DNA of 64,000 nucleotides from Verrucomicrobiota bacterium (GTDB lineage Bacteria > Verrucomicrobiota > Verrucomicrobiia > JADLBR01). A program made the position numbers and the translations under genes. Where the stretch lies: contig JAKQKQ010000024.1 of NCBI GenBank assembly GCA_029560585.1, positions 24,633-88,632 on the forward strand, in the 5' to 3' direction. The notes below the pieces were generated by a model, which saw nothing but the letters and a program-made list of their open reading frames with translations, searched no databases and was not told the origin of the DNA. Shown here piece by piece: positions 46,288 to 56,219 of the stretch (position 1 is the stretch's first letter; each line of letters begins with the position of its first letter).

Positions 46288-47571
46288 CTAGTTGCGGATC
46301 ACCAGTTCCCCCTGCAAATAGGGACCGAGGACCTGAGGTAACCTGACGGAACCGTCGGGTTGCTGGCCGGTCTCCAGGAGGGCGACCACCAGGCGCGCGA
46401 GGGCGGTACCGGAGCCGTTGAGGGTGTGGCAGAAGCGATTCTTGCCATCCGTGCCTTTGAAGCGAAGGTTCATGCGGCGGGCTTGGAAGTCCTCAAAATT
46501 CGAGCAAGAGGACACCTCAAGGAAGCGGTTTTGGCCGGGCGCCCAGACTTCGATATCATAGCACTTGGCGGCGCCGAATCCCATGTCACCCGCGCAGAGG
46601 AGGACGGTGCGGTAGTGAAGGTCCAGCCGCTCGAGGACCGTCTCGGCATTGCGGCGGAGTGATTCCAGTTCGTCGTAGGAGTGATCGGGATGGACTATTT
46701 TCACCAGTTCCACTTTGTCGAACTGGTGCATGCGGATCATGCCGCGGGTGTCCTTTCCATAGCTGCCGGCCTCACGGCGAAAGCATGGCGTGTAGGCGGC
46801 GTAGCGCTTGGGCAAATCGGCCTCTTTCAGGATCTCCTCGCGGTGGAGGTTCGTCACGGGAACCTCCGCGGTGGGGGCCAGGAAGAGATCCCCTCCCTCG
46901 TCGGGCACGCGATACATGTCCTCCTCGAATTTCGGGAGCTGGCCGGTGCCGACCATGGCGTCGCGCAAGATGATGAAGGGGGGGGAGATCTCCGTGTAGC
47001 CGTGCTCGCGCGTGTGGAGGTCGAGGAGGAAGTTGATCAGGGCGCGCTCGAGGCGCGCGCCTGCGCCGCGGTAGACGACGAAGCCGGAGCCGGAGACTTT
47101 AGCGGCGGCATCGAAATCGAGGATGCCGAGGGCGGTGCCGAGCGCGACATGATCCCTGGGCGGAGACGTGAAAGCCGGGGCCTGGCCCCAGCGGCCGACC
47201 TCGGGGTTGTCGTCCGCGGAAGCGCCCGGGGGGACGGATTCGTGCGGGAGGTTGGGCGTGCGGAGCGCGAGATCGCGAACCGCCAACTCCCTCGCGTCGG
47301 CATCCCCCTTGGTGGCGTCGAGTTCGGAGGACAATTGCACGGAACGCGCCATGAGATCGGCGGCGGACTCCCCGGCCTTTTTCTTCGCGCCGATTTCCCT
47401 GGAGATGCGATTTTTCTCGGCCTGCAGGGCCTCGTAGGACTGGATGGCGGTGCGCCAGCGGGCGTCCGCGGCCAGCAACTCGTCGGCCGCGGCAGTGGCG
47501 GCGGGACCGCGGAGCCCGAGGCGGGCTTTGACTGCGGCGGCGTTCTCGCGAATGCGTTTGATATCGAGCAT
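46288..47571 (-). CDS. serS: Serine--tRNA ligase
   Basis: Charges tRNA-Ser (and tRNA-Sec). The 427-residue class II synthetase has the N-terminal coiled-coil arm (residues about 30-105, SYEALQAEKNRISREIGAKK). Motif 2 is in YTPCFRREAGSYGKDTRGMI and motif 3 in NGSGTALARLVVALLETGQQ. The TAEVP substrate loop is FLAPTAEVPVTNLHREEIL. It is divergent from dnaG with about 90 bases between the starts. Length and motifs are standard. Confidence 0.98.
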   Translation of the reverse strand: MLDIKRIRENAAAVKARLGLRGPAATAAADELLAADARWRTAIQSYEALQAEKNRISREIGAKKKAGESAADLMARSVQLSSELDATKGDADARELAVRDLALRTPNLPHESVPPGASADDNPEVGRWGQAPAFTSPPRDHVALGTALGILDFDAAAKVSGSGFVVYRGAGARLERALINFLLDLHTREHGYTEISPPFIILRDAMVGTGQLPKFEEDMYRVPDEGGDLFLAPTAEVPVTNLHREEILKEADLPKRYAAYTPCFRREAGSYGKDTRGMIRMHQFDKVELVKIVHPDHSYDELESLRRNAETVLERLDLHYRTVLLCAGDMGFGAAKCYDIEVWAPGQNRFLEVSSCSNFEDFQARRMNLRFKGTDGKNRFCHTLNGSGTALARLVVALLETGQQPDGSVRLPQVLGPYLQGELVIRN

Positions 47572-47660
47572 GTGGGCTGTTTAGCGGAATAGGGTGGGGC
47601 GGGAAACAGAAAGTGAGGGGGCGAACAGAGACGCTTGCGTCGCGGCGACGGGGCGCGAAG

Positions 47661-49514
47661 ATGCGCCCGATGGCAGGATTCTGGGGTCCGGAGATCATTG
47701 AGCAGGTCAAGGCGGCGAATGACATCGTCGATGTGGTTGGCTCGTATCTGCCGCTCAAGCGCGCGGGCTCTCAGTTCAAATGCCTGACGCCGTTTAAGAA
47801 GGAGCGGACCCCGTCCTTCTTCGTCAACCCGGCCAAGCAGATCTGGCACTGCTTCAGCACCAATCAGGGGGGCGATGTCATCAAGTTCGTCCAGACGTAC
47901 GAGAATCTGGATTTCCCGGCCGCGGTGCGGCTCCTCGCGGAGCGAGCGGGGATCAAGCTTCCGGAGGGCCGATACGAGGGCGGGTCCGGCGACGAGGGTG
48001 CCGGGTTGAAGGACCAGCTGCTGGATCTGATGGAGCGCGTGGCGCAGTGGTGGCACCGGTCCCTGTTCAAGGATCCGGTGGGCGAGCCCGCGCGGAGTTA
48101 TCTCAAGGGGCGGGGCATCACGGCGGAAACGGCGCGGGAGTTTCGATTAGGGTACGCGCCCGACGGGTGGGATTCGGTGATCCGGTGGGCGGAGGGTGCC
48201 GGATTTGCGGAGGAGGCGCTTGAGGCCGCGGGGCTGGTGATCCGCAGCGAGCGGGGTGGTCCCAGGCCGATCTATGATCGTTTCCGCGGGCGGCTGATGT
48301 TCCCCATCCAATCGGAGAGCGGGCGCGTCATCGCCTTCAGCGGGCGCGTGCTGGATCCCATGGCCAAAGAGGCCAAGTACATCAACTCGCCCGAGACGAT
48401 ACTCTTCACGAAGGGCAAGGTCCTATACGGCCTGCACCTGCACAAGCGCGAGTTGCTCGACACCCGCCAGGCGATCGTCTGCGAGGGGCAACTGGACCTC
48501 ATCACGTGCCACCAGGCGGGCGTCCGCAACATGGTCGCGCCGCAGGGCACCGCTTTCACGGAGCACCAGGCGCGCGTGCTGAAGCGCTATGCGGACGAGG
48601 TGGTGTTGTGCTTCGATTCGGACGAGGCGGGCCAGACGGCCATGGCGCGGAGCATCCCGGCGCTGGCGGGCGCCGAGCTGCCGGTGCGCGTCCTAAGGTT
48701 GCCGGACGAGGCGGACGGATCGAAGAATGACCCGGACAGTTTTATCCGGGCCCATTCGGTCGAGCGTTTCCGGGAATTGGCCGAGCGCGCCGTGGACTTC
48801 TGGGACCATTTCCTGGACCACTTGTCGGCGAAGTGGGATCCCCGCACGGATCGGGGGCGCATGGTGATTCGCCGAGAGATTTTTGATCTCCTCGCGCATG
48901 TGGCCGATGCCGCGCGGCGGCAGCAGATCCTGGCGCGTGCAGCGGGGGTGCTGAGGATGGACGCGACCCTGCTGATGGGGGAGTTCGGGCGCCACTCGAG
49001 GGTACCGAGGACGGCTCGGCCAACTCCAGACGACGGGGCGAAAGAGGCCGTCCGTGAGGCCTGGGTCAAACCGCATCGGCTTGTCGAGAGCCTGCTGCAC
49101 CTGAGTTTGCACAGGCCAGACGCCATTCCATCCATACAGCGCCGACTGGATCCGGTCTGGTTGGAGAGGCTCGACGGGGCCGCGCTGCTGAACGCGGTGT
49201 TTGAGGCGCACAGCCATCATGCGCTCGAGGATCCGGCGGCCGGGGTGGAGGGCTTTGGCGAATCGGAGCGCGGATTCCTGAGCGGCCTGCTCGCCAGGCA
49301 GGCTCCCCAGGGTGATGCGGAGGCGTTGATTTCGGGGGCTCTGACGCAGATCGAGCGCCTCTGGATTGATGGGCAACTCGAACGGCGGCGGGCACTTCTG
49401 AATGAAGGACCAGCCGCCGATAGGGCCACAGAACTGCACCGGGAAATACTTGACTTACGGGCAAAACTTGACCATCTTAACCGACTGACTTCGAGCCTGA
49501 ACCCCCCGACGTAG
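47661..49514 (+). CDS. dnaG: DNA primase with degenerate zinc-binding motif
   Basis: Synthesises RNA primers for replication. It has the N-terminal CHC2-like domain, the TOPRIM/RNA-polymerase core ([77 protein letters not shown]) and a C-terminal helical region. In the zinc motif, aligned with E. coli (C40, H43, C61, C64), only the third ligand is kept: [13 protein letters not shown] has Thr and Lys at the first two positions and [11 protein letters not shown] has Thr at the fourth. ATG 47661 or 47670 are the best starts. rpoD follows after 11 bases, as in the classical dnaG-rpoD operon; rpsU is absent. Confidence 0.95.
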   Translation: MRPMAGFWGPEIIEQVKAANDIVDVVGSYLPLKRAGSQFKCLTPFKKERTPSFFVNPAKQIWHCFSTNQGGDVIKFVQTYENLDFPAAVRLLAERAGIKLPEGRYEGGSGDEGAGLKDQLLDLMERVAQWWHRSLFKDPVGEPARSYLKGRGITAETAREFRLGYAPDGWDSVIRWAEGAGFAEEALEAAGLVIRSERGGPRPIYDRFRGRLMFPIQSESGRVIAFSGRVLDPMAKEAKYINSPETILFTKGKVLYGLHLHKRELLDTRQAIVCEGQLDLITCHQAGVRNMVAPQGTAFTEHQARVLKRYADEVVLCFDSDEAGQTAMARSIPALAGAELPVRVLRLPDEADGSKNDPDSFIRAHSVERFRELAERAVDFWDHFLDHLSAKWDPRTDRGRMVIRREIFDLLAHVADAARRQQILARAAGVLRMDATLLMGEFGRHSRVPRTARPTPDDGAKEAVREAWVKPHRLVESLLHLSLHRPDAIPSIQRRLDPVWLERLDGAALLNAVFEAHSHHALEDPAAGVEGFGESERGFLSGLLARQAPQGDAEALISGALTQIERLWIDGQLERRRALLNEGPAADRATELHREILDLRAKLDHLNRLTSSLNPPT

Positions 49515-49525
49515 TTCTTACCTTC

Positions 49526-51502
49526 ATGCCTAAAGCCGTCCGACGCGTACACCGCCATTCCCACTCAAAAAACCCGAGATCCCGAAGCAAAGCGAAGGCG
49601 CCTTTGCGCGCGCGTTCGCGCGGTGGGTTGGGCCGACCACACGCCCATGACCATGCCGACCGCAAGTCGGCCGGGCGGGCGGAGCGGCATGGGGCCCATC
49701 AGGCCGTCGCAAGGAAAGTCGGCGGTGCAACACACAGACCGTCGGCGCCGAAGACTGCCAGAAGGGCCAAAGGCGCTCGGGCCAAATCCAAGGTGAAGGA
49801 CCTTGCCAAGGTCGAGCGCCCGGCGAAGGCCAAGGGCACGATGGCCGAGGCGGCGGCGCCCCCCCCACAGCTCACCCCGGAGCAGCAGAACCGGGTCCGG
49901 GAATTGGTCCGGTTGGCGCGCGAGCAGGGGTACTTGACCTACGATGACCTGCAGGAGGCGTTTCCAGATTCGCAGGGTTCTCCGGAGAATGTTGAGCCGG
50001 TCCTTCATTTCTTACGGAATCTGGACATCGATCTGATCAGCGCGTCGGACGTCGATCACAAGAAGCCGCCCGGGGCGCAGGAGGAGGATCAGGTCGAGCG
50101 CGACGCGAAGCTCGACATCTTGGACGACCCGGTCCGGATGTACCTCAAGCAGATGGGCCAGGTGCCGCTGTTGACCCGCGAGCAGGAGGTCGAGATATCG
50201 AAGCGGATCGAGGAGGCAGAACACGGGGCGCTCCAGGCGCTGCACCGTTTCGGGTTCGTGGCCCGGGAGTACCTTTCGGTGGCGGAGAAGCTTCTCTCGG
50301 ATCCGCCGAGGGAGAGGTTCGATCGGGTCATACAGGACAAGAAGATCGAGAGCCGCGACCGGTATCTCCGGGGCCTGCGCGGGCTGTGCAAACAGGTGGA
50401 GGGGCAGAACGCAAAGGCGGACAAGGCGTTTCGGGTCCTGAGCCGCACGAATCTCACGCGCGCCGATCGCGGGCGGCGGCAGAAGGAGTTTCGCCGCGTG
50501 TGCCAGACCCTGGATAAGCAATATGCCAGGTTCTACTTCAAGCAGAAGGTGAGCGAGGAATTCGTGGCCGTGGCCGACGTGAAGGCGCGCGAGCTGGCGG
50601 AGATGGAGTCCCAGATCGAGCACCTTGAATCGGGGCGAAGCAAGGAGGCCAAGCGCCAGGCCGCGGAAATCCAGAAGCGCCAGAGGGAGGTCGCCGCCGA
50701 CGCCCGTCTCACGCCCGTGGAATTTCACGGCAATTATGCCGAGCTGAAGAAACAGCTTCGCGCGGCCCACCGCGCGAAGACGGAGATGGTGGAGGCGAAT
50801 CTGAGGCTCGTCATCTCGATCGCGAAGAAATACACCAACCGCGGGCTGTCGTTCCTGGACCTGATCCAGGAGGGGAACATGGGCCTCATGAAGGCGGTCG
50901 AGAAGTTCGAGTATCGCCGCGGCTACAAATTCTCGACGTATGCGACGTGGTGGATCCGGCAGGCGATCACGCGGTCGATCGCGGACCAGGCCCGGACGAT
51001 CCGGATCCCGGTCCACATGATCGAGACGATCAACAAGCTGATGCGCGTGCAGAAGCAGCTGATCCAGGAATTGGGCCGGGAGCCCACGCCCGACGAGATT
51101 TCGGAGGAGATCATGCTGCCCGTGGATCGCGTGCGCGCGATCCTGAAGATGGCGCAGCAGCCCATCTCGATGCAGGCGCAGGTCGGCGACAGCGATGACA
51201 CGACCTTCGGGGATTTCATCGAGGACAAGTCCGCAGAGAACCCGTCGGAGATGACGGCCTACTCGTTGCTGAAGGAGAAGATTCGCGACGTGCTCGATTC
51301 GCTGACGGAGCGGGAGCGCGCGGTGCTCGAGCAGAGGTTTGGGCTGGTGGACGGCTATTCCCGGACGCTGGAGGAGGTCGGCCGGCAGTTTCGCGTGACG
51401 CGCGAGCGGATCCGGCAGATCGAGGCGAAGGCGCTCCGCAAGATGAGGCACCCGACGCGGATCCGGCAACTGCAGGGTTTTCTGGACGCGGAGAAGGAGT
51501 GA
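49526..51502 (+). CDS. rpoD: RNA polymerase primary sigma factor (sigma-70)
   Basis: Housekeeping sigma factor. A basic, His/Arg/Lys-rich extension of about 105 residues ([20 protein letters not shown]) precedes region 1.1 ([20 protein letters not shown]). Region 1.2 follows ([20 protein letters not shown]), then a non-conserved insert (about 240-390). Region 2 is [20 protein letters not shown] with [20 protein letters not shown]. Region 3 is [13 protein letters not shown], and region 4 is [20 protein letters not shown]. An internal ATG at 49841 (codon 106) could start a shorter product without the basic lead. xseA overlaps its stop codon by 4 bases. Confidence 0.97.
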   Translation: MPKAVRRVHRHSHSKNPRSRSKAKAPLRARSRGGLGRPHAHDHADRKSAGRAERHGAHQAVARKVGGATHRPSAPKTARRAKGARAKSKVKDLAKVERPAKAKGTMAEAAAPPPQLTPEQQNRVRELVRLAREQGYLTYDDLQEAFPDSQGSPENVEPVLHFLRNLDIDLISASDVDHKKPPGAQEEDQVERDAKLDILDDPVRMYLKQMGQVPLLTREQEVEISKRIEEAEHGALQALHRFGFVAREYLSVAEKLLSDPPRERFDRVIQDKKIESRDRYLRGLRGLCKQVEGQNAKADKAFRVLSRTNLTRADRGRRQKEFRRVCQTLDKQYARFYFKQKVSEEFVAVADVKARELAEMESQIEHLESGRSKEAKRQAAEIQKRQREVAADARLTPVEFHGNYAELKKQLRAAHRAKTEMVEANLRLVISIAKKYTNRGLSFLDLIQEGNMGLMKAVEKFEYRRGYKFSTYATWWIRQAITRSIADQARTIRIPVHMIETINKLMRVQKQLIQELGREPTPDEISEEIMLPVDRVRAILKMAQQPISMQAQVGDSDDTTFGDFIEDKSAENPSEMTAYSLLKEKIRDVLDSLTERERAVLEQRFGLVDGYSRTLEEVGRQFRVTRERIRQIEAKALRKMRHPTRIRQLQGFLDAEKE

Positions 51503-52878
51503 GGTCGGCCGGGGCGGGGCGCGGGCGCGAGGGTGGGATCCCCGAGGGGGCGTCGGTGTGGACGGTCGGCGCGCTGGCGCGGGCGACCCGCGAATTACTC
51601 GAGGCGCAATTCGGCGCGGTGTGGGTGCGGGGCGAGATATCAAATTTTCGGAGGCACGGTTCTGGCCACTGCTATTTCACGCTGAAGGATGATCGGGCGC
51701 AGCTCCCCGCGGTGCTCTTTCGGGGTGCTGCGGCGAACGCGCCCGCGGAACTGCGTGACGGGATGGCGGTGCTGGTGTTTGGGGAAGTGACGGTCTACGA
51801 GGCGCAGGGGAAGTGCCAGATCGTCGTGCGGCGAATTGTGGCGCACGGGGCGGGGGCGCTTCAGGCCCGATTCGAAGCCATGAAGCGCAGACTCGGGGAG
51901 GAGGGTCTATTCGAGGCGGGGCGAAAGCGGCCGCTGCCGGAATTTCCCGAGGTGGTGGCGGTGGTGACATCGCCCACCGGCGCTGCGCTGAAGGACATGC
52001 TCGCGGTCCTGGGGCGACGGGCGCCACAGGTGAGGGTGCGGATATTTCCGGTGCGGGTGCAGGGCGATCTGGCGCCGGGCGAGATCGTGGCGGCCCTGGA
52101 GACTTTGGGCAGGTGGCACCGGGCAGGGGTCTTCCGGCCCGACGTGGTGATCGTGGCCCGCGGCGGAGGGAGCCTAGAGGATCTGTGGGCGTTCAACGAG
52201 GAGGCGGTGGCGCGGGCGCTGGCGGCCTGCCCGGTGCCAACGGTTTCTGGCGTGGGGCACGAGGTTGATTTTACGATCGCGGATTTTGTGGCCGACCTGC
52301 GGGCGCCGACCCCGAGCGCGGCCGCGGAGTTGCTCGTCGCGGATCGGGTGGACCTGCTGTCGGGCGTTTCGGGCGCGTGGGAACGATGCTGTCGGGCGAT
52401 CCGCCGGACGGTGGAGGGTGCCCGCGAAAGGGTGGGGAGGCTGGTTCAGAGCCCGGCGTTCCGGGAACCGATCCGCGTGGTCCGGATGCTCGAGCAGAGA
52501 ACGGACGAACTCGTGGACCGGAGCGGTCGGGCGCTGGAGCACGCCCTGGCGGTGAAACGGCACGGTCTTGAAGTGGCGACCGCCGCGCTGTCGGAGCACG
52601 CGCCCGCGCGCGCGATCGCATTGTTGGACTCGCGGCTCTGCGGCCTCGCGGGGCGCCTCGAGTTGCTGGATCCGGTGCGGACGATCGCGCGCGGGTTTGC
52701 GGTGCTTCAGGATGCGGAGGGGAGGATCGTTCGCTCGGTGCGGGGGGTTCGCCCCGGGGACGCGGTCGTGGCGAGGTTGGCGGACGGCATCTTGCGTGGA
52801 CGGGTCGAGGGCGTCGAGGGGTCGGGGGGTGGACTGGGAACCGCGCCGGGGGCTGACAGCGACCGGCGCGGGCGATAG
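51499..52878 (+). CDS. xseA: Exodeoxyribonuclease VII large subunit
   Basis: Catalytic subunit of ExoVII, which degrades single-stranded DNA from both ends. The OB-fold ([20 protein letters not shown]) is followed by the nuclease core ([69 protein letters not shown]). A long helical region and a short C-terminal beta part follow ([20 protein letters not shown]). The 459-residue length is normal. The GTG start overlaps the rpoD stop as GTGA, with AAGGA just ahead, so translation is coupled. xseB follows after 26 bases. Confidence 0.96.
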   Translation: MRSAGAGRGREGGIPEGASVWTVGALARATRELLEAQFGAVWVRGEISNFRRHGSGHCYFTLKDDRAQLPAVLFRGAAANAPAELRDGMAVLVFGEVTVYEAQGKCQIVVRRIVAHGAGALQARFEAMKRRLGEEGLFEAGRKRPLPEFPEVVAVVTSPTGAALKDMLAVLGRRAPQVRVRIFPVRVQGDLAPGEIVAALETLGRWHRAGVFRPDVVIVARGGGSLEDLWAFNEEAVARALAACPVPTVSGVGHEVDFTIADFVADLRAPTPSAAAELLVADRVDLLSGVSGAWERCCRAIRRTVEGARERVGRLVQSPAFREPIRVVRMLEQRTDELVDRSGRALEHALAVKRHGLEVATAALSEHAPARAIALLDSRLCGLAGRLELLDPVRTIARGFAVLQDAEGRIVRSVRGVRPGDAVVARLADGILRGRVEGVEGSGGGLGTAPGADSDRRGR

Positions 52879-52904
52879 AATTCAAACAAGATGGAGGCGT
52901 AGGC

Positions 52905-53225
52905 ATGAGCGCGGCGAAGCGGAAACCGGCCCCGGCCGAAGATGCCGGGATGACCTTCGAGCAGGCGATGGGAAGGCTCGAGGAAATAGTCGAAGAAATG
53001 GAGGGCGCCGAACTTCCCCTGGAAGCGATCCTGAAGCGCTATGAGGAGGGCACGCGCCTTCGGCTTTTCTGCGAGCGCAAGTTGAGGGACGCCGAGGAGC
53101 GCGTGAAGAAGATCCGCCCGGGTCCAGAAGGTGAACCGATTGAGGAACCCCTGCCCGAAGGGGGGATCGAGGCGGGCGAAGGGGGCGGGGAAGCCACAGC
53201 GGGTGGGGACGACCTGCTTCTGTGA
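52905..53225 (+). CDS. xseB: Exodeoxyribonuclease VII small subunit
   Basis: Small helical subunit that binds XseA. The core MTFEQAMGRLEEIVEEMEGA, then ELPLEAILKRYEEGTRLRLF and KLRDAEERVKKI matches the family's antiparallel helices. At 106 residues it is longer than the usual 80 because of an N-terminal Lys/Ala/Pro lead and an acidic Gly-rich tail (about residues 68-106). Position directly after xseA supports the assignment. Confidence 0.95.
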   Translation: MSAAKRKPAPAEDAGMTFEQAMGRLEEIVEEMEGAELPLEAILKRYEEGTRLRLFCERKLRDAEERVKKIRPGPEGEPIEEPLPEGGIEAGEGGGEATAGGDDLLL

Positions 53226-53276
53226 ACGCGGGCGCGGCTTGATTCCGGCGGGGTATCCGGCATCATCTAAAATTTT

Positions 53277-55172
53277 ATGGCCAATTTGCTGGATGGCATC
53301 GAATCGCCCGCCGACCTGAAAGGGCTGTCCCTGGACCAACTGACGGTGGTCGCGCAGGAGATTCGCGATCTTCTCATACAGACGACGGCGCACACCGGGG
53401 GCCACCTGGGCCCGAATCTGGGCATCGTCGAGTTGACCCTTGCGTGGCACTACGTGTTCGATTCTCCGAAAGACCGGCTCCTGATGGACGTGAGCCACCA
53501 GTGCTACGTGCACAAGATCCTCACGGGGCGGCGGGCGCGGTTCCACACGCTGAGGCAGCTTGACGGGCTCAACGGTTTCATGCTTCGCACCGAGAGTCCG
53601 CACGATCATTTCGGCGCCGGTCACGCGGGCACGGCGCTATCCGCGGCGCTCGGGATGGCCGTTGGCCGCGACCGGAGGGGTGGCACAGAGCATATCACCG
53701 CACTGTGCGGGGATGCGGCGTTCACGTGCGGCGTCACGTACGAGGCTATGAACAACGCGGCCGATGTCACGAAGCGGCTGATCGTGGTGCTCAATGACAA
53801 CGAGTGGTCGATTGACAAGAATGTCGGGGCCATCGCGCACTATCTCAACAAGATCGTGACGAACGAGACCTACTCGCACCTGCACGCGCAAGCGGCGCGG
53901 TTCCTCGAGCGCATCGGCGGCCGGACGGCCTTGAAGCTGGCGCACAAGGTGGAGGAGAGCCTCAAGGGCCTGGTCGCGTTTCCGAGCACGCTGTTCGAGG
54001 AACTCGGATTCACGTACTATGGGCCGCTGGATGGTCACGACATCCCGAATCTGGTGCAGACGTTCCGATTTCTGAAGGAACAGGACCACCCCGTGTTGCT
54101 CCACGCCCTGACAAAAAAGGGCAAGGGGTTCGACCTGGCGATCGAGAAGGCGAAGAAGTACCACGGGATCGCCCCGGGGACTTTTGATCCGGTTGAACTG
54201 AAAGAGATCGAGTCGAAGCCGGGCGTGCCGACGTATTCCCAGGTATTCGCGGACACGCTGGTGAAATTGGCGGACATGGATGGGCGGGTTTCGGCGATCA
54301 CGGGCGCGATGCCGAATGGGACTGGGCTGGACCGCTTCAGGCCCAAGCACCCCGACAAGTACTATGACGTCGGGATTGCCGAGGAGCATGCGGTGATTTT
54401 TGCCGCGGGGCTGGCGACCCAGGGGCTCAAGCCGTTTTGCGCGATCTACTCGACCTTCATGCAGCGCGCGTACGACGCGATCATCCATGACGTTGCCCTG
54501 CAGCATCTGCCGGTGGTGTTCTGCATGGACAGGGCCGGGCTCTCGCCCGACGATGGACCAACGCATCACGGGCTGTTCGACATAGCGTACCTTCGATGCG
54601 TGCCGAACCTCGTGCACATGCAACCGAAGGACGAGGACGAATTCGCCGACATGCTCTACACGGCGCTGCTGCACGACGGGCCGATTTGCGTGCGCTACCC
54701 GAGGGGCGCGGCGCGGGGCGTCAAGATGAAGGATGTCCCTCGGCGGCTGGAGATTGGCAAGGCCGAGTTGATTCGCGAGGGCAGCCAGGTGGCGCTCTGG
54801 GGCCTGGGCAACATGCTGCCGATGGCCCTGGAGGTCGCGGATGCGCTGGAGAAAGACGGTGTCTCGTGCGCCGTCATCAATCCGAGGTTCATCAAGCCGT
54901 TGGACGAGGGGCTCCTGATGGAGTGCGCGCGCTGGGCAAGGCTCATAGTCACGTTTGAAGACCACGTCGTGAGGGGCGGATTTGGCAGCGCGGCGCTGGA
55001 GGTGCTATCCAATCGGGGGGCTACGGTGCCGCTCGTGCGGATCGGTTGGCCTGATGAATTCGTAGAGCACGGGCATCTGGCGGCATTGCGCGCCAAGCAC
55101 GGCCTGACAACGGAGGCGGCGCTCGTGAAGATCCGGGCCGCGCTTTCGCAGGAAGGCAAGGCCCGGGCGTGA
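53277..55172 (+). CDS. dxs: 1-deoxy-D-xylulose-5-phosphate synthase
   Basis: First step of the MEP isoprenoid pathway: joins pyruvate and glyceraldehyde 3-phosphate using thiamine diphosphate. Conserved parts are TTAHTGGHLGPNLGIVELTL, DVSHQCYVHKILTGR, the ThDP motif beginning CGDAAFTCG (canonical GDGA is changed to GDAA) and ending VVLNDNEWSI, and YGPLDGHDIP. The transketolase half has VGIAEEHAVIFAAGLATQGL, IYSTFMQRAYDAIIHDVALQ and MDRAGLSPDDGPTHHGLFD. Length of 631 residues is normal. TAAAAT ends 3 bases before the ATG, so the transcript may be nearly leaderless. The gene follows xseB after 51 bases, a common pairing in bacteria. Confidence 0.96.
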   Translation: MANLLDGIESPADLKGLSLDQLTVVAQEIRDLLIQTTAHTGGHLGPNLGIVELTLAWHYVFDSPKDRLLMDVSHQCYVHKILTGRRARFHTLRQLDGLNGFMLRTESPHDHFGAGHAGTALSAALGMAVGRDRRGGTEHITALCGDAAFTCGVTYEAMNNAADVTKRLIVVLNDNEWSIDKNVGAIAHYLNKIVTNETYSHLHAQAARFLERIGGRTALKLAHKVEESLKGLVAFPSTLFEELGFTYYGPLDGHDIPNLVQTFRFLKEQDHPVLLHALTKKGKGFDLAIEKAKKYHGIAPGTFDPVELKEIESKPGVPTYSQVFADTLVKLADMDGRVSAITGAMPNGTGLDRFRPKHPDKYYDVGIAEEHAVIFAAGLATQGLKPFCAIYSTFMQRAYDAIIHDVALQHLPVVFCMDRAGLSPDDGPTHHGLFDIAYLRCVPNLVHMQPKDEDEFADMLYTALLHDGPICVRYPRGAARGVKMKDVPRRLEIGKAELIREGSQVALWGLGNMLPMALEVADALEKDGVSCAVINPRFIKPLDEGLLMECARWARLIVTFEDHVVRGGFGSAALEVLSNRGATVPLVRIGWPDEFVEHGHLAALRAKHGLTTEAALVKIRAALSQEGKARA

Positions 55173-55469
55173 GGCGCTGATTTGAGATTTCAAACCGCGG
55201 ATAGCGGTCATGGCACGGACAAGGCACTATTCAGCAGCCCGCTGCATCGCGATTCTGCCTGAAGGGGACACCGCGGGCGCCAATGAGTTTTTGTTGTGCC
55301 GCCGGGCTCGTCGCGGTAGCTGTGAGCTTGCCCATTCCACGCGACCGCGTAAAATTCGCAGGTTCGCGGGGCGATGCGGGCCGGCAGAGTTTCCCGCACG
55401 AATCCTGAGGTGCGCCCTCGATGTGATTCGGTCGCGCCGCGCGTCGGGGCCGGGGCCAGTGGGGTTGCC
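55173..55469. other. Intergenic region of about 300 bases, no gene supported
   Basis: Between dxs and the tlyA-like gene. A forward frame of 87 codons crosses it but is Arg-rich, shows no family resemblance and overlaps the better-supported tlyA start. Small inverted repeats (TTTGA/TCAAA near 55183-55195) are present. It should hold the promoter of the tlyA-nadK-ptsN-thpR unit; I cannot place it. Confidence 0.5.
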
Positions 55470-56219
55470 GTGAAAAGGGCAGCAAAGGTCCGCCTGGATG
55501 CGCTGGTAGTGGCGCGGGGCCTGGCGGAGAGCCGGGCCAAGGCGCAGGCGCTGATCATGGCGGGGGACGTGACGGTGGGTGGTCAACCGGGAGCCAAGGC
55601 CGGGCAGCTGTGCGAGCCTGACGCGGCGGTGGAGGTTCGGGCCGCGCCGCGTTTTGTGGGCCGCGGGGGGCTCAAGCTGGAGGCGGCGCTTGATGCGTTT
55701 GGGATCGGCGTCAGGGGAATGAGGGCCCTGGACATTGGGGCCTCGACGGGAGGTTTCACCGATTGCCTGCTGCAGCGCGGGGCGGCGGAGGTCGTGGCGC
55801 TGGATGTGGGTCACGATCAGATCCATTGGCGACTGCGCGGGGACGCGCGCGTGCGGGTGATCGAGGGGAGGAACGCGCGGCTCATCGAGCCGGGTGAATT
55901 CGGGGAACTGTTTGACATCGTGGTGATGGACGTTTCATTCATCTCGCAGAGATTGATATGGCCCAGGGTGGCGGAGCAACTTCGGGAGGGCGGTGTGGCG
56001 ATCTCCCTCATAAAGCCACAATTTGAGGCGGGGCCCGACGAGGTGGGTCGCGGCGGGGTGGTGCGCGACACGGGGGTCCGGGATCGCGTGGTTTCCGAGA
56101 TTCGGGACTTCGCGGAGCGGGAGATTGGGTTTAAGGTGGAGGGAGTGATCGAATCGCCCGTCGAGGGCCGCGAGGGCAACAGGGAGTATCTCTTATGTGC
56201 CAGGAAGTGCGCAGGCTAG
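55470..56219 (+). CDS. tlyA: TlyA-family rRNA 2'-O-methyltransferase (FtsJ-like)
   Basis: Predicted cytosolic SAM-dependent methyltransferase of the TlyA/hemolysin A family, which modifies rRNA. The N-terminal S4 RNA-binding domain (RLDALVVARGLAESRAKAQA, then GDVTVGG) precedes an FtsJ-like domain: VGRGGLKLEAALDAFG with the first catalytic Lys, LDIGASTGGFTDCLLQRGA, VVMDVSFISQRLIWP and LIKPQFEAG with the second Lys. I chose GTG 55470 because the S4 domain begins right after it, giving 249 residues as expected. The frame extends upstream without homology. The end overlaps nadK by 25 bases. Confidence 0.92.
   Translation: MKRAAKVRLDALVVARGLAESRAKAQALIMAGDVTVGGQPGAKAGQLCEPDAAVEVRAAPRFVGRGGLKLEAALDAFGIGVRGMRALDIGASTGGFTDCLLQRGAAEVVALDVGHDQIHWRLRGDARVRVIEGRNARLIEPGEFGELFDIVVMDVSFISQRLIWPRVAEQLREGGVAISLIKPQFEAGPDEVGRGGVVRDTGVRDRVVSEIRDFAEREIGFKVEGVIESPVEGREGNREYLLCARKCAG

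Noticed and set aside
55290..55400. Possible tRNA in the dxs-tlyA gap and elsewhere
   Set aside because: No stretch with a T-loop of GGTTCGAATCC type plus a pairing acceptor stem was found by eye anywhere in the window.
55210..55473. 87-codon frame before the tlyA-like gene
   Set aside because: Arg-rich, no resemblance to a family, and it overlaps the chosen tlyA start.
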